64,000 bases of DNA from Stratiolaelaps scimitus (lineage: Eukaryota; Arthropoda; Arachnida; Mesostigmata; Laelapidae). The DNA lies in NCBI GenBank assembly GCA_019614645.1, contig JABWDB010000004.1:8246001-8310000 (forward strand), in the 5' to 3' direction. The translations under genes and the position numbers were made by a program. How positions within the stretch are numbered: position 1 is the stretch's first letter; each line of letters begins with the position of its first letter. The notes under the pieces are model-generated. The model was not told the origin of the DNA. It did no database searches and was given only the letters and a program-made list of their open reading frames with translations. Positions 46,511-57,629 of the stretch are shown here, piece after piece.

Positions 46511-48560
46511 GCCGGCTTACGCGAATGAGAGAGGAAAATGCAAAACTTTCATATCAGCAGTGGTCTGGTGCGGTCCACAGTAGTGGGCTCCCCCCCCCGC
46601 ATGACCAGTCTCAACCCGGATCTGCTGGGGCCTTAGCAGCAAGCCGCGAACGAACACCTCTGGTCGAACGGCTGAAGCAGCAAGGGGACAGTAAAGGCGA
46701 ATAGGGATGACGATGATTCTGCAGTGGAGAGCGGGATGGTGTCAGTGTTAAGCGGGAGGCAAGGAGAGAAAAATAGGAAGAAATAGCAAAGTTTTTTTAT
46801 TCTACCTCCCCACCCCCAACTCCCGCCCGAAAAAGCCGTCTCCTTTAGGTGGATAGATGCCTGAGATGTGGCAGATTTAACCCGTTTCTTCGGGTAGTAG
46901 TAGTAGTGGTAGTCGGAGTACTTTATGAGGAGCAAGCAGTAAGTGGCTAAAAGAGGAGGGCGGGGGTGTTGGGTTCGGCCTTGGCGTACTCCGAGATCGA
47001 CTCTGTCTGGCCGAACAGCAGTCGGGAACTAGCGACCGGCGGCACAGGATGTACCATCTGATCAGACGGCGACCACGGAGGGGACAAGCCGGACAGGAGG
47101 CACAGAACCGGAAGTGTGCAACGCAACGGGTTTGACAATGAATCCGCCGGAAGAGAGGCAAGCGATGCCATCTGGTCTTGCTTGCGCTGGCTGCTGGCTG
47201 CAGCGCCGCTGGAACTGTCGCTGTTACTGACTGAGCCGGTTCGGTCTGTAGTCGTCGCGAACTGCGGTGGTTGCGTTTGTGCTGCGCTAAAGCCGGGCGC
47301 AGTCGGAAAATGGCGGAAGAGAGGATTGAGAGTGTATGTGTGTGTGTCGGGGGATAAAGAGAGAGAGAGCGAGAGGTGAGAAGGAAAGCAGTGGGGTAGA
47401 GGGAGAGGATACTCGCTACTGGGGGATTGGAGATCTCCTTGGTCCGAGATCACAATGAGCGGACGCCTTGGTCATCTTTTCAGCTAGAGAGGACGGAATG
47501 CTGTGCTCAGCTCTGTTCTGGCTAGCAACGGCAATCTTTCCTGCAGCTGCAGTGTTGCCCCGCCGGCTTTGTCTGCTATCAACCAGTTAGAATGGTCGGC
47601 AGCGGGGGAAACCCAGGGCAAAACTGGATCTAACGAAACCAAGACGGCAACAGCGGGCCCGACGGTGGTAGGAGCTGTCGGTTGCAGCAGGAACTGCCGT
47701 CGTCACAACATTGAGCAACAGCTTGTGGCTCATCCTCACTGAACACAACTGGACACAGCATGCGAACAGGCAACAGGGCTGCTATACATATGTATCATTT
47801 CTCCCTACCTCGAGCCGCACCGCGGTGGTGAGCATTACCCGCACACACGGGGAATACTTCGTGCCTAACCACAATGAAAATCGTTCCCTAAAGGTGGGGG
47901 TACGTAAAGACGAATCAGGTCTTCTGCGCAACGAGCGCCCGCTGAAAACTCGAACGCGAATCTGTCTTTCGTGTTACCACACGAAAACACTGCCGACCGA
48001 AGTGTCCCCGGGTCGCTGGCTACCAACGTGGAATAAAACGTCGAGAATGGGGAGACGACGACGAGAGAAAGAGCGAGAACTGTTACAGTTAAGAAATACA
48101 AGCGTACGTCCTCCTGCAGCCTGCTGGTGGTGGGAGATCGGCGAGTGTGAAAAGTGCCACAAGGGAATCAATTTGTCTTGATTTTTGAATCCTGGAACAC
48201 CGCGTGACGTAGATACATGCGAAGGAGAGACAGAGAGAGAGACACATACGGAAGTAACGCTGTTGAGAATCGCGGCAAGCAGACGGGTACTGAAAGGTAG
48301 CGCCCGCCGCGCTCGTTCCTCGGCCAGGAACGGGCGACCAATAGCACTAGCAGCTGCTGGCCGCGGCTGCGCGTTTGAGACAACGCGTCCCGACTTCGTG
48401 GCTGGTCGCTAGCTGCTCCCAACGGGATTTCAAGTGACAACCAGAGACAGATAAGAACATTTTGCTCTCGAGACAGGCAGACACACACGCCCGCAAGTAC
48501 TCAAACACATACTGCCGCTGCTTAGGTGTGTCGCTTAGCTACAGATGTCTCGAGTATAGA

Positions 48561-49390
48561 TGACGCACGGGAAGGGGCATTGCGGTTGAGTCCGAGGGCC
48601 GTGAAAAGAACTTAATAAATGTTCACTGACGTGATGAAATTTTCATTTGAGATGAGAATTGTGGTGTATTTAATGTTAACTAATTGTGATGAATCAAGAA
48701 TCCAGAAACATTCAAACGTAAAATATATGATCAATTAAGTTTTTCATGAGTCATAATGTCATGGGGGAGGCTTAGCACTTTGGGCTGTGCAAGCACAAAT
48801 CATTTCCAAGCAGATGTAAGCGGAACTGTTGACGATGTTCAACAGCACGACCCTTCCCGGTATAGCTTAGAGCATTCCGGGGTGATTCGCGCTATTGAAA
48901 TAGCTAGAAAAATTTAAGTAGTATTTGAAAAAATATTAGACACGCCCGTTGTAATTTGCACCTAAGTCGGTAGACTATCGGACAAGACATAATTAACCAT
49001 TAGATATTAACCAACTTCAGATCGTAAGCGGCGCGTTGGTTATATCGCTGGATTAAGAAACAGGCCTCCGTTTTTACTCAGATCCGATTGCAACTATTGG
49101 AGTGAGTGGCTCTTCACAGATGCGGTACAACAACAATAACTAAGCAACTTTTGTTTCAACTTTTTCTTGAACACACATTGAATCGTTGTCGCGGCCTAAT
49201 TTTAATTTTAGTGGAAGACCGTTTTTGTCAACAACACGGACACCACCCGAGATGTTTCAATCTCTACTGACCTAGTTCAGGGTTGATGTAGATGACAATA
49301 CGCCTCTGCCAACTAAAGCCGTTCTCTGTTGAGCATTTATCTCTACCACGGACTCGGCACGTTAGGCATTTCGATACCTCTTGACCTACT
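48561..49390. other. No gene seen
   Basis: AT-rich sequence. A segment near 49020-49095 has weak A-box/B-box-like spacing and could be an old tRNA-derived repeat. Confidence 0.3.
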
Positions 49391-49399
49391 AGCGTTTGT

Positions 49400-50220
49400 C
49401 TATCTAAAAACTACTGCTACGACGGGAGTGTGCCTGCCGTCTGGCCACGAGACCGATGGAAGCGACGAGGCCGCCGGCCTGCCTCCCCACAAGAGCCTTC
49501 GTCGTCCAGCTGACGGGAGTTGGCCGGACTGGGGCCGCCTTGTAGCATAAACCTGACTCAGGTGGTGGCGGCGGCGGACGGCTGCCACCGCTCGTCGCGC
49601 ACCAGCCGAACCTCGCCTGCTTGTCTGCCCCACTGGCGGCATGGTAAGAAAAACAAGCAGCAGTGAACCTCGAGTGCATTAGCTATCCGAGGCATCACCA
49701 GCAGTAGAAGCAGAAGCATAAGCAACAGTACAACGAGTTCTAGACAGAACTCGAGGGGAGATTCCCGGGAGGGCCGTAGATCGTAACGGGATGAGGTCCG
49801 CGAGGGTGGTCTGGGGATTGGGAGAGACAAGGGGAACGGGCTGGCACCAACGACGAAGTGAGGGCCCAGAGAACAGCATGAAGGCGGTCGACGTCGATGT
49901 CCGTTGATGGGGCTACTACTGGTGGGACCGCGCTAACTAACGGGGGTTAGTTTTCCCGTGTACCTTGTGACGAGGCCTCGTAGAGCTCTGCGCGGGCCCC
50001 GAGTAAAGACCGCGAGCCCCCACACCCCAAATAGAATACAGCAGGGCACCAAGACGGCGAGAGGATCTTATGGATGTCTCTTGGCCCGAGTTCAGACGTT
50101 CCCTGCTCGAGACGTCCTGAACCTCATAGCCACGAAAGCCACCACAGCCGCGGCAGGCCGCCATTACAACGATGGGACTAAACGATCTTGCTGAGCGCGC
50201 TGCAGCTAGTGAGTTGCGGT
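49400..50220. promoter_or_regulatory. GC/CpG-rich block, candidate first exon or promoter
   Basis: CpG density is high and open frames overlap on both strands. A minus ATG at about 49642 (MPPVGQTSRRGSAGARR) and a plus frame ending HETDGSDEAAGLPPHKSL (stop near 49548) are both possible. Neither has a recognisable domain. Confidence 0.25.
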
Positions 50221-50610
50221 GTCGGTTGGACATGGTAATAATAATTATTGTTATCATTATTATTATTAATATTATAATTGATTTATGCAAGGCCATTTAT
50301 GCATAGATACGAATCAGTTTATGCTGCTATTTACATATATGTACAGTGACTCTTAAACCTGTTCAGTGACCCTGGTGTTTGACACGACTACACTTGAACC
50401 ACAAATAAGAACGTGATCGAGGAAAAGAGAACTTTTGTTGCGAGTTTCAGTGGTCATTTTACAGATGATAATGATGATTGCACTGATCGTCAGTGGACTA
50501 TTATCGTCGTCCATTTCTATGACAAGGCGTGATATTTGAAAATGATGTTATTTCTGATTCGCAGATAGTTCATCGTGTTTACGGCTCTACGCCGCTCAGT
50601 GACGACACAC

Positions 50611-50666
50611 AGCGTCAAAAGGATAGCCCACCCCCATGTTTGGGGGTGGGCTATCCTTTTGACGCT
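50611..50666. repeat. Perfect 26-bp hairpin, 4-nt loop
   Basis: 50611-50636 pairs exactly with 50641-50666. A further imperfect copy of the right arm follows at about 50677-50703 and also pairs with the left arm, continuing into GGTGTGT opposite ACACA. Confidence 0.95.
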
Positions 50667-50719
50667 ATCCTATCTTGGTGGGCTATCCTATCTTTTTGAC
50701 GCGGTGTGTAGGTGCACTG

Positions 50720-53700
50720 TGAAATTTGTCAGTCCAACAGCTACTGTTTTTTCGAGCTGACCGTCAGCTGTTCACCTATCTGACAAAAAAAACTTGCACG
50801 TGGCGTGTAAAATAGTTAGTGAATTTGCAATTTTAAACTTGATGTTCGACGCAGTTTGCCATAAATCCTCGATAAGTTTGACATCTTTGCCGAGTATTTT
50901 GAACAATATTGCAGTATTGTGACCACCATGCACCTATAGAAAAGGGTGGGACATTTCATTGTGCTCAACGTGCCGATTGATTACAGGGACGATTAATGAT
51001 ATCTCGCTTCACGCTTTGTAATAGGATGAATAAATAACTGGGCCATACAATATAAGTGTTTTGTCCAAATGTGGCCCTGGCTGATAATGATTGTGCAGTG
51101 ATAACCTTTGATTCTCTAAGATCCTCTCTTCAAATATATATATACATATATATAAACACTGCATTTTTTAGTTGCCCACCCCGTGATGGACCGGCTCGAC
51201 CACCCGATGAGTAATCATTGTTAACTGTGGATCCCAAATTAGGGTCATGAACGAACCGAGATGCATACCGCATACACACTCACTGAACTATACACAATAT
51301 ACTAACTAAACGAATTCCCCATCTACAACGTGTTTGATAACGGCTTTACTCGTTGGTCTTTTTGAAAGAGAGGGAGTAAGCGATTAGGGCATTAAACGCT
51401 ACGGCCGTTCCGCAACCGAGTTCCAACCTCGCGGGTCAAAGGCAACGAAATTATGAACTGCTCAAAAGCAAAAAGCTTACGAAGACCGCCCTGCCGCCTC
51501 CGCCTCATTCGTCGGTCGAGATGCTGGAGTCTGGCCAGATGTGGGGACTGTTCAAAGCGGCCTTTAGGAATTCGTTTTTTTCTATTGTCGGAATTTGACG
51601 GAACAAATAGCAGAACTACACCAGAGGTGCGCGAAAAAGGGAAAGAGGGTCCCCGGCCAAGAGTTGAAATGTCCAGGTTTATAAATCCCTGATGGCAGAC
51701 GATGTGAATGAATCACTATGACTTCGGTTCTTTGAGTTTTGGCAAGGAAACGGCCTTTTTTTAGTCTAGCACGCCGTCGACGAGCGGGTGGGTGCGTGCC
51801 ACGGCTCCTCGGACCATTCACTGGTTTACAGACAGACACACACACACACACATACACACAGAGACAACTCACGCAAACGCCGAACACGACCACTCACTCA
51901 CATGTTCATAAGCTCGTGTTGTTGGACAGCACCCACCCTAAGGCTTCCATCGCCGTTCATAGCTGCCGTATGCATCCGCGAACACCGCGCCTAACAACGC
52001 TATTATCCACTGGCCTTCTATACCCGAGAGCGTGAAATATGTCGTCGTTCAGCGGTGGCGTCGACGGCAGGTTGGAAGCAAAAAGGCCATGCAGTCAGAC
52101 GGGACGGAAAGAAAGCTGACTGACTAGCAGGCTTTCCATGTGTCTAATTGTGACTCGCTGTGGCCTCGCAATGATTACGCTTGTCTTAATTACACCGGGC
52201 AGACATGCCCACGGCCGGATAGATATACGGAAGAGGCGCGTGCTCGGGGCAAAACCGGGTAGAACAGGATGACGTCTCGCTGGTGGCTGGAAGCTACGGA
52301 TGAGCTTGTGTCCTGTTTCGGCGGGCCTGGCAACGGTAGAGCTGTTATGGGTTGGAACGATCCGGTTCGCTTTCCCAGCCCATCTGTCGCTGCCACCAGA
52401 CCAAGCAACCTGGCCACGGATGATGGTACGATAAGACACAAATGATATAGGGTCTCCCGCGATAGATAATGATGGGGAAGAGGCTCAGATGCGTGGAAAG
52501 CTCAGGTGTTGGATGACGCTCAATTCTCGGTGATGAGACGAAATACTGTTGACGACAGCAGGGCAAGAAACAGTGCCAGTATAGTGTCATCGTAGACGTC
52601 GATAGCCACTCAAATGGGTGGTGCGCTAAGTGTAGGTATAATATATATATATATGTATATCAGAATTTACTATGGATCTGTTATTATTATTTAGTTTAGT
52701 TCACGTGTGTATACATATCTATATGCGTGACACGCCCATAGAGTAGGTAGGATTCGAATAAGTCCGATTTTATTGTTCGGAACATAAAAAGTATCGAAGA
52801 TTTAATGTGGTATTTTCAAATGGACAACGCTTTTAGCCACTCTTGAGAGGATGAAGTGAAACAAGCTGAAAATATTGCACCAATCTAACAACGAACAGCT
52901 GAGATTAAGTGCATACAGTCACATGACACGAAAGTTCGGCCTATCGATATAGAGTATATATAATCTTTGCCCGTATTTGTGCGTGCTGCCGAACGCGCAC
53001 GAGGCGTTCGCCCGTTCGACGTTGAAAGACATTCGTTGGAGAGAAGATTATTAATATAGTTATAACGGGTAGTAACGTAGGTGATTTTGAAAAATAACGA
53101 TACATACTCTGTGATGTCATCAGAGACGAAATGTGACCAAAATACATAGAAAATATAATGCACGTTCACCCTTTTAGATATCGCGGGTCATATCAAACCA
53201 CTACAGAACGGCAAGTTCCCTTAAGAGAGCAACACAAATAGCAGAGGCGCAAATTTCCACCAAATGACGAATTCATGTCATCGTTGCCTTTGTATATATA
53301 TATATATATATATGTGTGTGTATATTGTCACTATAAATTCTATTGCTGGGGTGGTTGGCACTATTCGCCATACAGGACGAAATAGTTCATCTATCCAAAA
53401 TAGTCCATTGTTCTGTTTCAGAGCATTGCCCAACGTGACTTTACTCTTGAGATACGGATAACTGTCAGGGAGTCCGCCAATCTGACTTGTTTATGTACGA
53501 ACATATGAGTTTGTTCGCGTTTTGGCTTGTACGTATCGAGCAGTTCAGCGGTTCCATGACACCAGACACAGCGTACAACCAAGCGCATACTATGAGTCAG
53601 TATTAGCTCGGTCATGAGTTCGATTCATGTTGACTCGTTAAGTAGGGAGAGGTGCAGGGCCCGTCTGCCAGAGGAATTGTAGACAATCAGAACCGTGGAG

Positions 53701-54390
53701 ATAGTGTCGAATATTGCCTCATATATTGATTTAGGTATATATCCTTTTTATACTATTCACGGTCTTCACTCGAGTGTATGCTTATAATCGCTACATATAG
53801 AGAACTATCTGCATATAATTGTACAGCAACGTACAATCGGGCGACAAGACATGTCTTATCAGAGAGATTTATAGAGGACATGAACGCATGGCACCTGCAG
53901 ATATATGGTAATAGTTAGCATATAATAAGGGTCACTCTCGAACCTTCAAGCAGTCATTGCAAAAAAAAGGTTACACTGTGACCATTCGCGTTGAGCCTCT
54001 ACTTCGCCTAAAGACGAATGCATCTAAAAGGAAATAACGATCCGTATATTATCGAAGTCTAAATTAATATCTTCCTTTCAAACCGTCCTTACACCTCGCT
54101 CTCTGTGTTCCTTAATCCATTATCCTATTCACCGAAAGGTTCGCAACCCTATGGGAGACCAGCAGAAGTTTGACGGTCTCGAAAGTGACCTTCTCTGCAC
54201 TGTTTACACTATTTTTCTATAATAAATACACATTTAGATGGTAGCAGGCTGGTATGTAATTTGAAAGAATGAACGAATCTTAGTCAATATAATATCCGTC
54301 ACTGTCTATGACTATCGCCTATCTATCAGCCAGCATTCGATCCCTCCGCGGAATACATCTCATCACGGGAGGCGATCCGTCCATCCAGCC
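50720..54390. other. No recognised gene
   Basis: This is AT-rich DNA with a (CA)n run at 51833-51860 and TA runs near 52640 and 53294. Overlapping open frames around 51.45-52.44 kb have no known domain. Confidence 0.4.
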
Positions 54391-54395
54391 AGTTT

Positions 54396-54747
54396 TCAGA
54401 TGTCTGCTTTTGTCTTGAAGCCCTTCCCCCACATGCCGTGATCCGTGGATCTGAATAGGTCGTATTCTAATGGAGCAACGTCTGGTCTGTCCGTCGGGTG
54501 CAGCAGAATTTCCCAGCCAAGATCAGTTTCAGCTCGGCGGGTTGCCAAAGTAACATGGGCAATGTTGCAATATCACTTTACTCCGTCTTTTTCCCCTCGA
54601 TGGCCGCTTCCGGTCAAGTTCTCGGCTTAGTTTGCCGAACGGTCTTGTGTAACGGCTTGCGTTAACCGTTTCAACAGGTTTAAGCAGCTTATAATAGAGC
54701 TCCCCCTTCTGATCAGATCAGATGAACAGCATTGGCATGAATCCTAG
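54396..54747 (-). pseudogene. Mariner transposase remnant
   Basis: The minus strand reads MLFI, a stop where the family has Trp, then SDQKGELYYKLLKPVETVN, KLSRELDRKRP and KVILQHC. After a frameshift near 54565 it continues with LGWEILLHP, RPDVAPLEYDLFRS and GKGFKTK before a stop. These are the DQKG.IYYELLKPGETVN, ILQHDNARPH and LGWE.LPHPPYSPDLAPSDYHLFRS blocks of mariner transposases. The second catalytic Asp (HDN) is lost and the third (SPD) is kept. The N-terminal DNA-binding part and terminal repeats are not seen. It is inactive. Confidence 0.85.
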
Positions 54748-54984
54748 CTCTGACCACTACTCTTTTCGTTGGGGTTTACTGTAGAAGATCAATTTTGCGT
54801 CTCCCGCAAGAATTTTGTACAGACAGCGCGTCCTTGTTTGGCTTCGAGCAGGGAAACAGTGAGACGGATGCCAATGGCATCTTCGTTGATTTCATGTGAC
54901 ACCCAATTTCCTCCCCTTTTATGCCTTTCCTAACGGGTGTAGATGACGGGTGTAGACGGTTAGTACTCTCGTCGAAACCTCCTT

Positions 54985-55170
54985 TGACAAGGTTTTCGGG
55001 CTGACTCTCAGCCAACATCTAACGTGCACGGTGCTGCTTTTAGCATTGCTTCGTAAGACGGGCCCCTAAATGCAAATGTGCAACGGTGGCGATCGATCCC
55101 GTGCACCTACATGTCTCCTCCGATTGCAAGACACACACGAATGCACCACCAGGCCACCGGGCTCGACAAC
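54985..55170 (-). mobile_element. tRNA-derived SINE (copy D, fullest)
   Basis: Read on the minus strand, the element starts with a tRNA-like head: an A-box-like TGGCCTGGTGG and, about 50 bp later, a B-box-like GGATCGATCGC. It continues into a body with GAAGCAATGCTAAAAGCAGC, then GGCTGAGAGTCAGCCCGAAAA at the 3' end. The body is shared with the fragments at 5.9, 16.5 and 25.8 kb. SINEs are short RNA polymerase III-transcribed elements moved by LINE machinery. The promoter boxes are judged by eye, and no flanking duplication was set. Confidence 0.65.
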
Positions 55171-55179
55171 CCCCTTTGA

Positions 55180-56980
55180 CAGACTCAGTCTGATACTGCG
55201 GATTTCCTCCCGGCACACAGGGGTCTCAGCCGCACTTTTCTAGTTCAAAAACAGTGAAGAAGACAATGTCGGATATGCACCTTTTTGCAACGCATTTTCC
55301 AACGCTGTGAGATTCAATAAGCAAAACTACAGATCCGGACTAGATAAGGGAATGACCCCGCCAATTTGCAGTCTTCTGCTCTTCTAGTCGAAATTGGAGC
55401 AGTTTAAAATATATCCTTAATTTGTCTCCGATCAATATTTCGGAACGTATTTCGTTATAGTTTTTGTTTTGAACAACATACCACTTTTTAAATGTGTACC
55501 TACAGAAAACAGAACGAAAAGCATTGAAAGGAAGGTTACCTTCGGAGCTGTCAATTCTTCTGAGTCTCCCACAGGGTTGCGCTAACCTTCCGACGCCTTT
55601 ACGCCAGGGAATTCTCTGCTGTTTGTCGTTTTGCGGCGGACATCAATCAGACGGCATCCCAAGCCCACTCGCGCGCTCTCCCTCTCTCTGTTTGGCAAGC
55701 CCCATTTGGTTCCTCGGTTGTAACACTAAATCGATCGCAGAAAAAAGAACAAAAGCAAGCCCGGTAAGATAATTCGCTTCAGCCAGATTTGGGTTCAAGG
55801 GAACTGACCACTTCACAACAATCTGATGTGAAGAAAATAATGAGGCAATAACCACGAATTTGCTTAATTGACGACTTAACTAACGATAGTTAATCCGTCA
55901 GTTCGTCAACTCAACAACGTTACTCGTAATTCACTATTTGTAAAATCTTCCGGCGGCCTCGGCAGGTACGTCGTGTCATATCGGGTGGCCTTTCGAGGAC
56001 GTATACCCAACACAGACAGTCTTCAGAGTTGAGTTTTGCCAGTTTTGATATGCATATTGAAGGGTAAGACCGTTTGGCGAGCCGAGCAAGCCATATATAA
56101 CACATTGACCAAGACAGGACGCCAGTCGCATGCACGTTATGACGGCCACGCTGATCTGCGTTCGGCCATAGAGCCTTTGAGTGCGGCTGTCTTCGGGTGA
56201 ATTCCTAATATTGTACAACACAACACTCAGTCGGTTGAGCAAGGAGGCGCTGGGCACCAGATAGGAATAGGCCAATATTCAGGTGTACGCGAGATGGTTT
56301 TAGCTTCACTGCGGACGAGGTATTTTGATAGCCTTGCTCTCTCTCTCTCTCTCTCTAACAACACAATTTGGCTCTGAGCTGAAGCTCGCTTTCTAGGCAC
56401 AGAGAGCCAGTCTGCCTTGCACACACCACTTGAATAGGATTTCGTAAAGAACATGGCAATTTTTATGGAGGAACATAGCCTGCATAGCTGATTCTACTGG
56501 CTGGCTCATCGTTTCTCAGCTCTTTCCCAAAGTGGGAATTGACCTGTACCTATGTGCCATATTTCAGTACGATCTCAGTCGACTACTGCTTGTCTACATC
56601 GGAAAAGATTGCCGACCTGGTGAGGTCTTCGATTACATTGTACATATATCAATACGAGACAACAGAAAATTGAGGTTTGTTGACGGAACTGCAGGTGTGA
56701 TACTGTGAGTTCTCGTGAAAGCAATGGTAGAAGAAGCGCGACGTCATTGCGCAAAGCATTTTGGGTCCGCGTGATTATTTACACATTATTCTACATTGAC
56801 ATTTTATATTTATATTTTGTTAATACGGATCGTTGCCTTTCGGGCAAAATGTTTCACTGGGTTTTTTTGAATTTGACGAGAGGGGGGTGGATGGTCGAAA
56901 TCCAGATAAAAGGTAAGGGGTTGCCGAGTTCATAGATTCGCTAGTATAGAAAGAAACATAATTTCAAACGTGATCGCGTG
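55180..56980. other. No recognised gene
   Basis: A minus frame at 55643-55855 is open but unrecognised. A CT microsatellite lies at 56336-56356. The rest is AT-rich. Confidence 0.4.
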
Positions 56981-56984
56981 GCCA

Positions 56985-57625
56985 TAGAACGGTTGACGAA
57001 GGCAGTATAAAATGGGAAAGAGATCTTCGACTGAATTCTACCCTTCCACAACTTAAAAGCAAGCAAGGCACAGGACATGCATTCTGTGAACATTTTCGAC
57101 TGTGGGCAATTCGGAAGGGGTGAATGGATCATCAAGAGGGGCTCTACCAGAAAATGCTCTCAGAGCATAGTTCTTAATGATTTGAATCCTCCGAGATGCA
57201 CCCTGATAGAAACTTCGAAATTGCATAGCATAACACAGATAGGAAGCAGCGCCTTGTACGCCTTGTACACCTCACGCGGAACACCCACGGGTTGAGTGTC
57301 TCTTCTGGGCCGGCAAAATTACATAACACTTTGTAATAAGGTCTCACAACGGAGCTCGTCATTTCATCGTTTCCTGAAGGATTAGCCCCAAACATTCAGT
57401 AGTTGGAGGGAGCCGAAGCTGAGACCTACCAGCTACTCCGTTCTCTACGTGGACAACTCTTTGCACCATACGGCACATACATAGCTCAGCTTTATTGGCA
57501 TCGACAATAAGGCCAAACGGTTTAAACGTATCAATGACCTCCTCGACTTGCAAGAGCGCACAGCGGACATGACGTATATCCGATAGAAGTTATTCAGCGA
57601 TTCACTTTCAGCTACGATCCCCTTC
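56985..57625 (-). pseudogene. Decayed LINE reverse transcriptase, 3' half
   Basis: On the minus strand a frame gives a degraded YADD-region (YRIYVMSAV), then VEEVIDTFKPFGLIVDANKAELC and LPPTTECLGLIL. This is the F..FGL.IN..KTE and F.YLGS.L pattern that follows the catalytic box in LINE reverse transcriptases. Further down, KLWKGRIQSKISFPFYTAFV corresponds to the RL..R..IS..TKL.VY.A.V block. The frames are broken by stops and shifts, and YADD itself is destroyed. It is a different segment from the remnant at 32 kb, so they need not be the same family. Confidence 0.6.
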
Positions 57626-57629
57626 AATG

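Larger units (their letters stand above)
44530..48560. promoter_or_regulatory. Extended GC/CpG-rich block with microsatellites, candidate 5' region
   Basis: About 4 kb of raised GC with CT, GA and TA microsatellites, a three-copy GC-box-like decamer and many overlapping frames. A minus frame at 46947-47453 ends in ESISEYAKAEPNTPALLF, which looks protein-like, but it has no domain I know. Transcription direction is not clear. Confidence 0.3.

Noticed and set aside
46947..47453. 168-codon minus open frame
   Set aside because: Its last third looks protein-like, but the first part is a Ser/Leu run from a CT repeat. No splice sites or domain support it.
49020..49095. tRNA-like spacing of A- and B-box-like sequences
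   Set aside because: The arms do not fold into a cloverleaf, and the boxes have several mismatches. At best an old tRNA-derived repeat.
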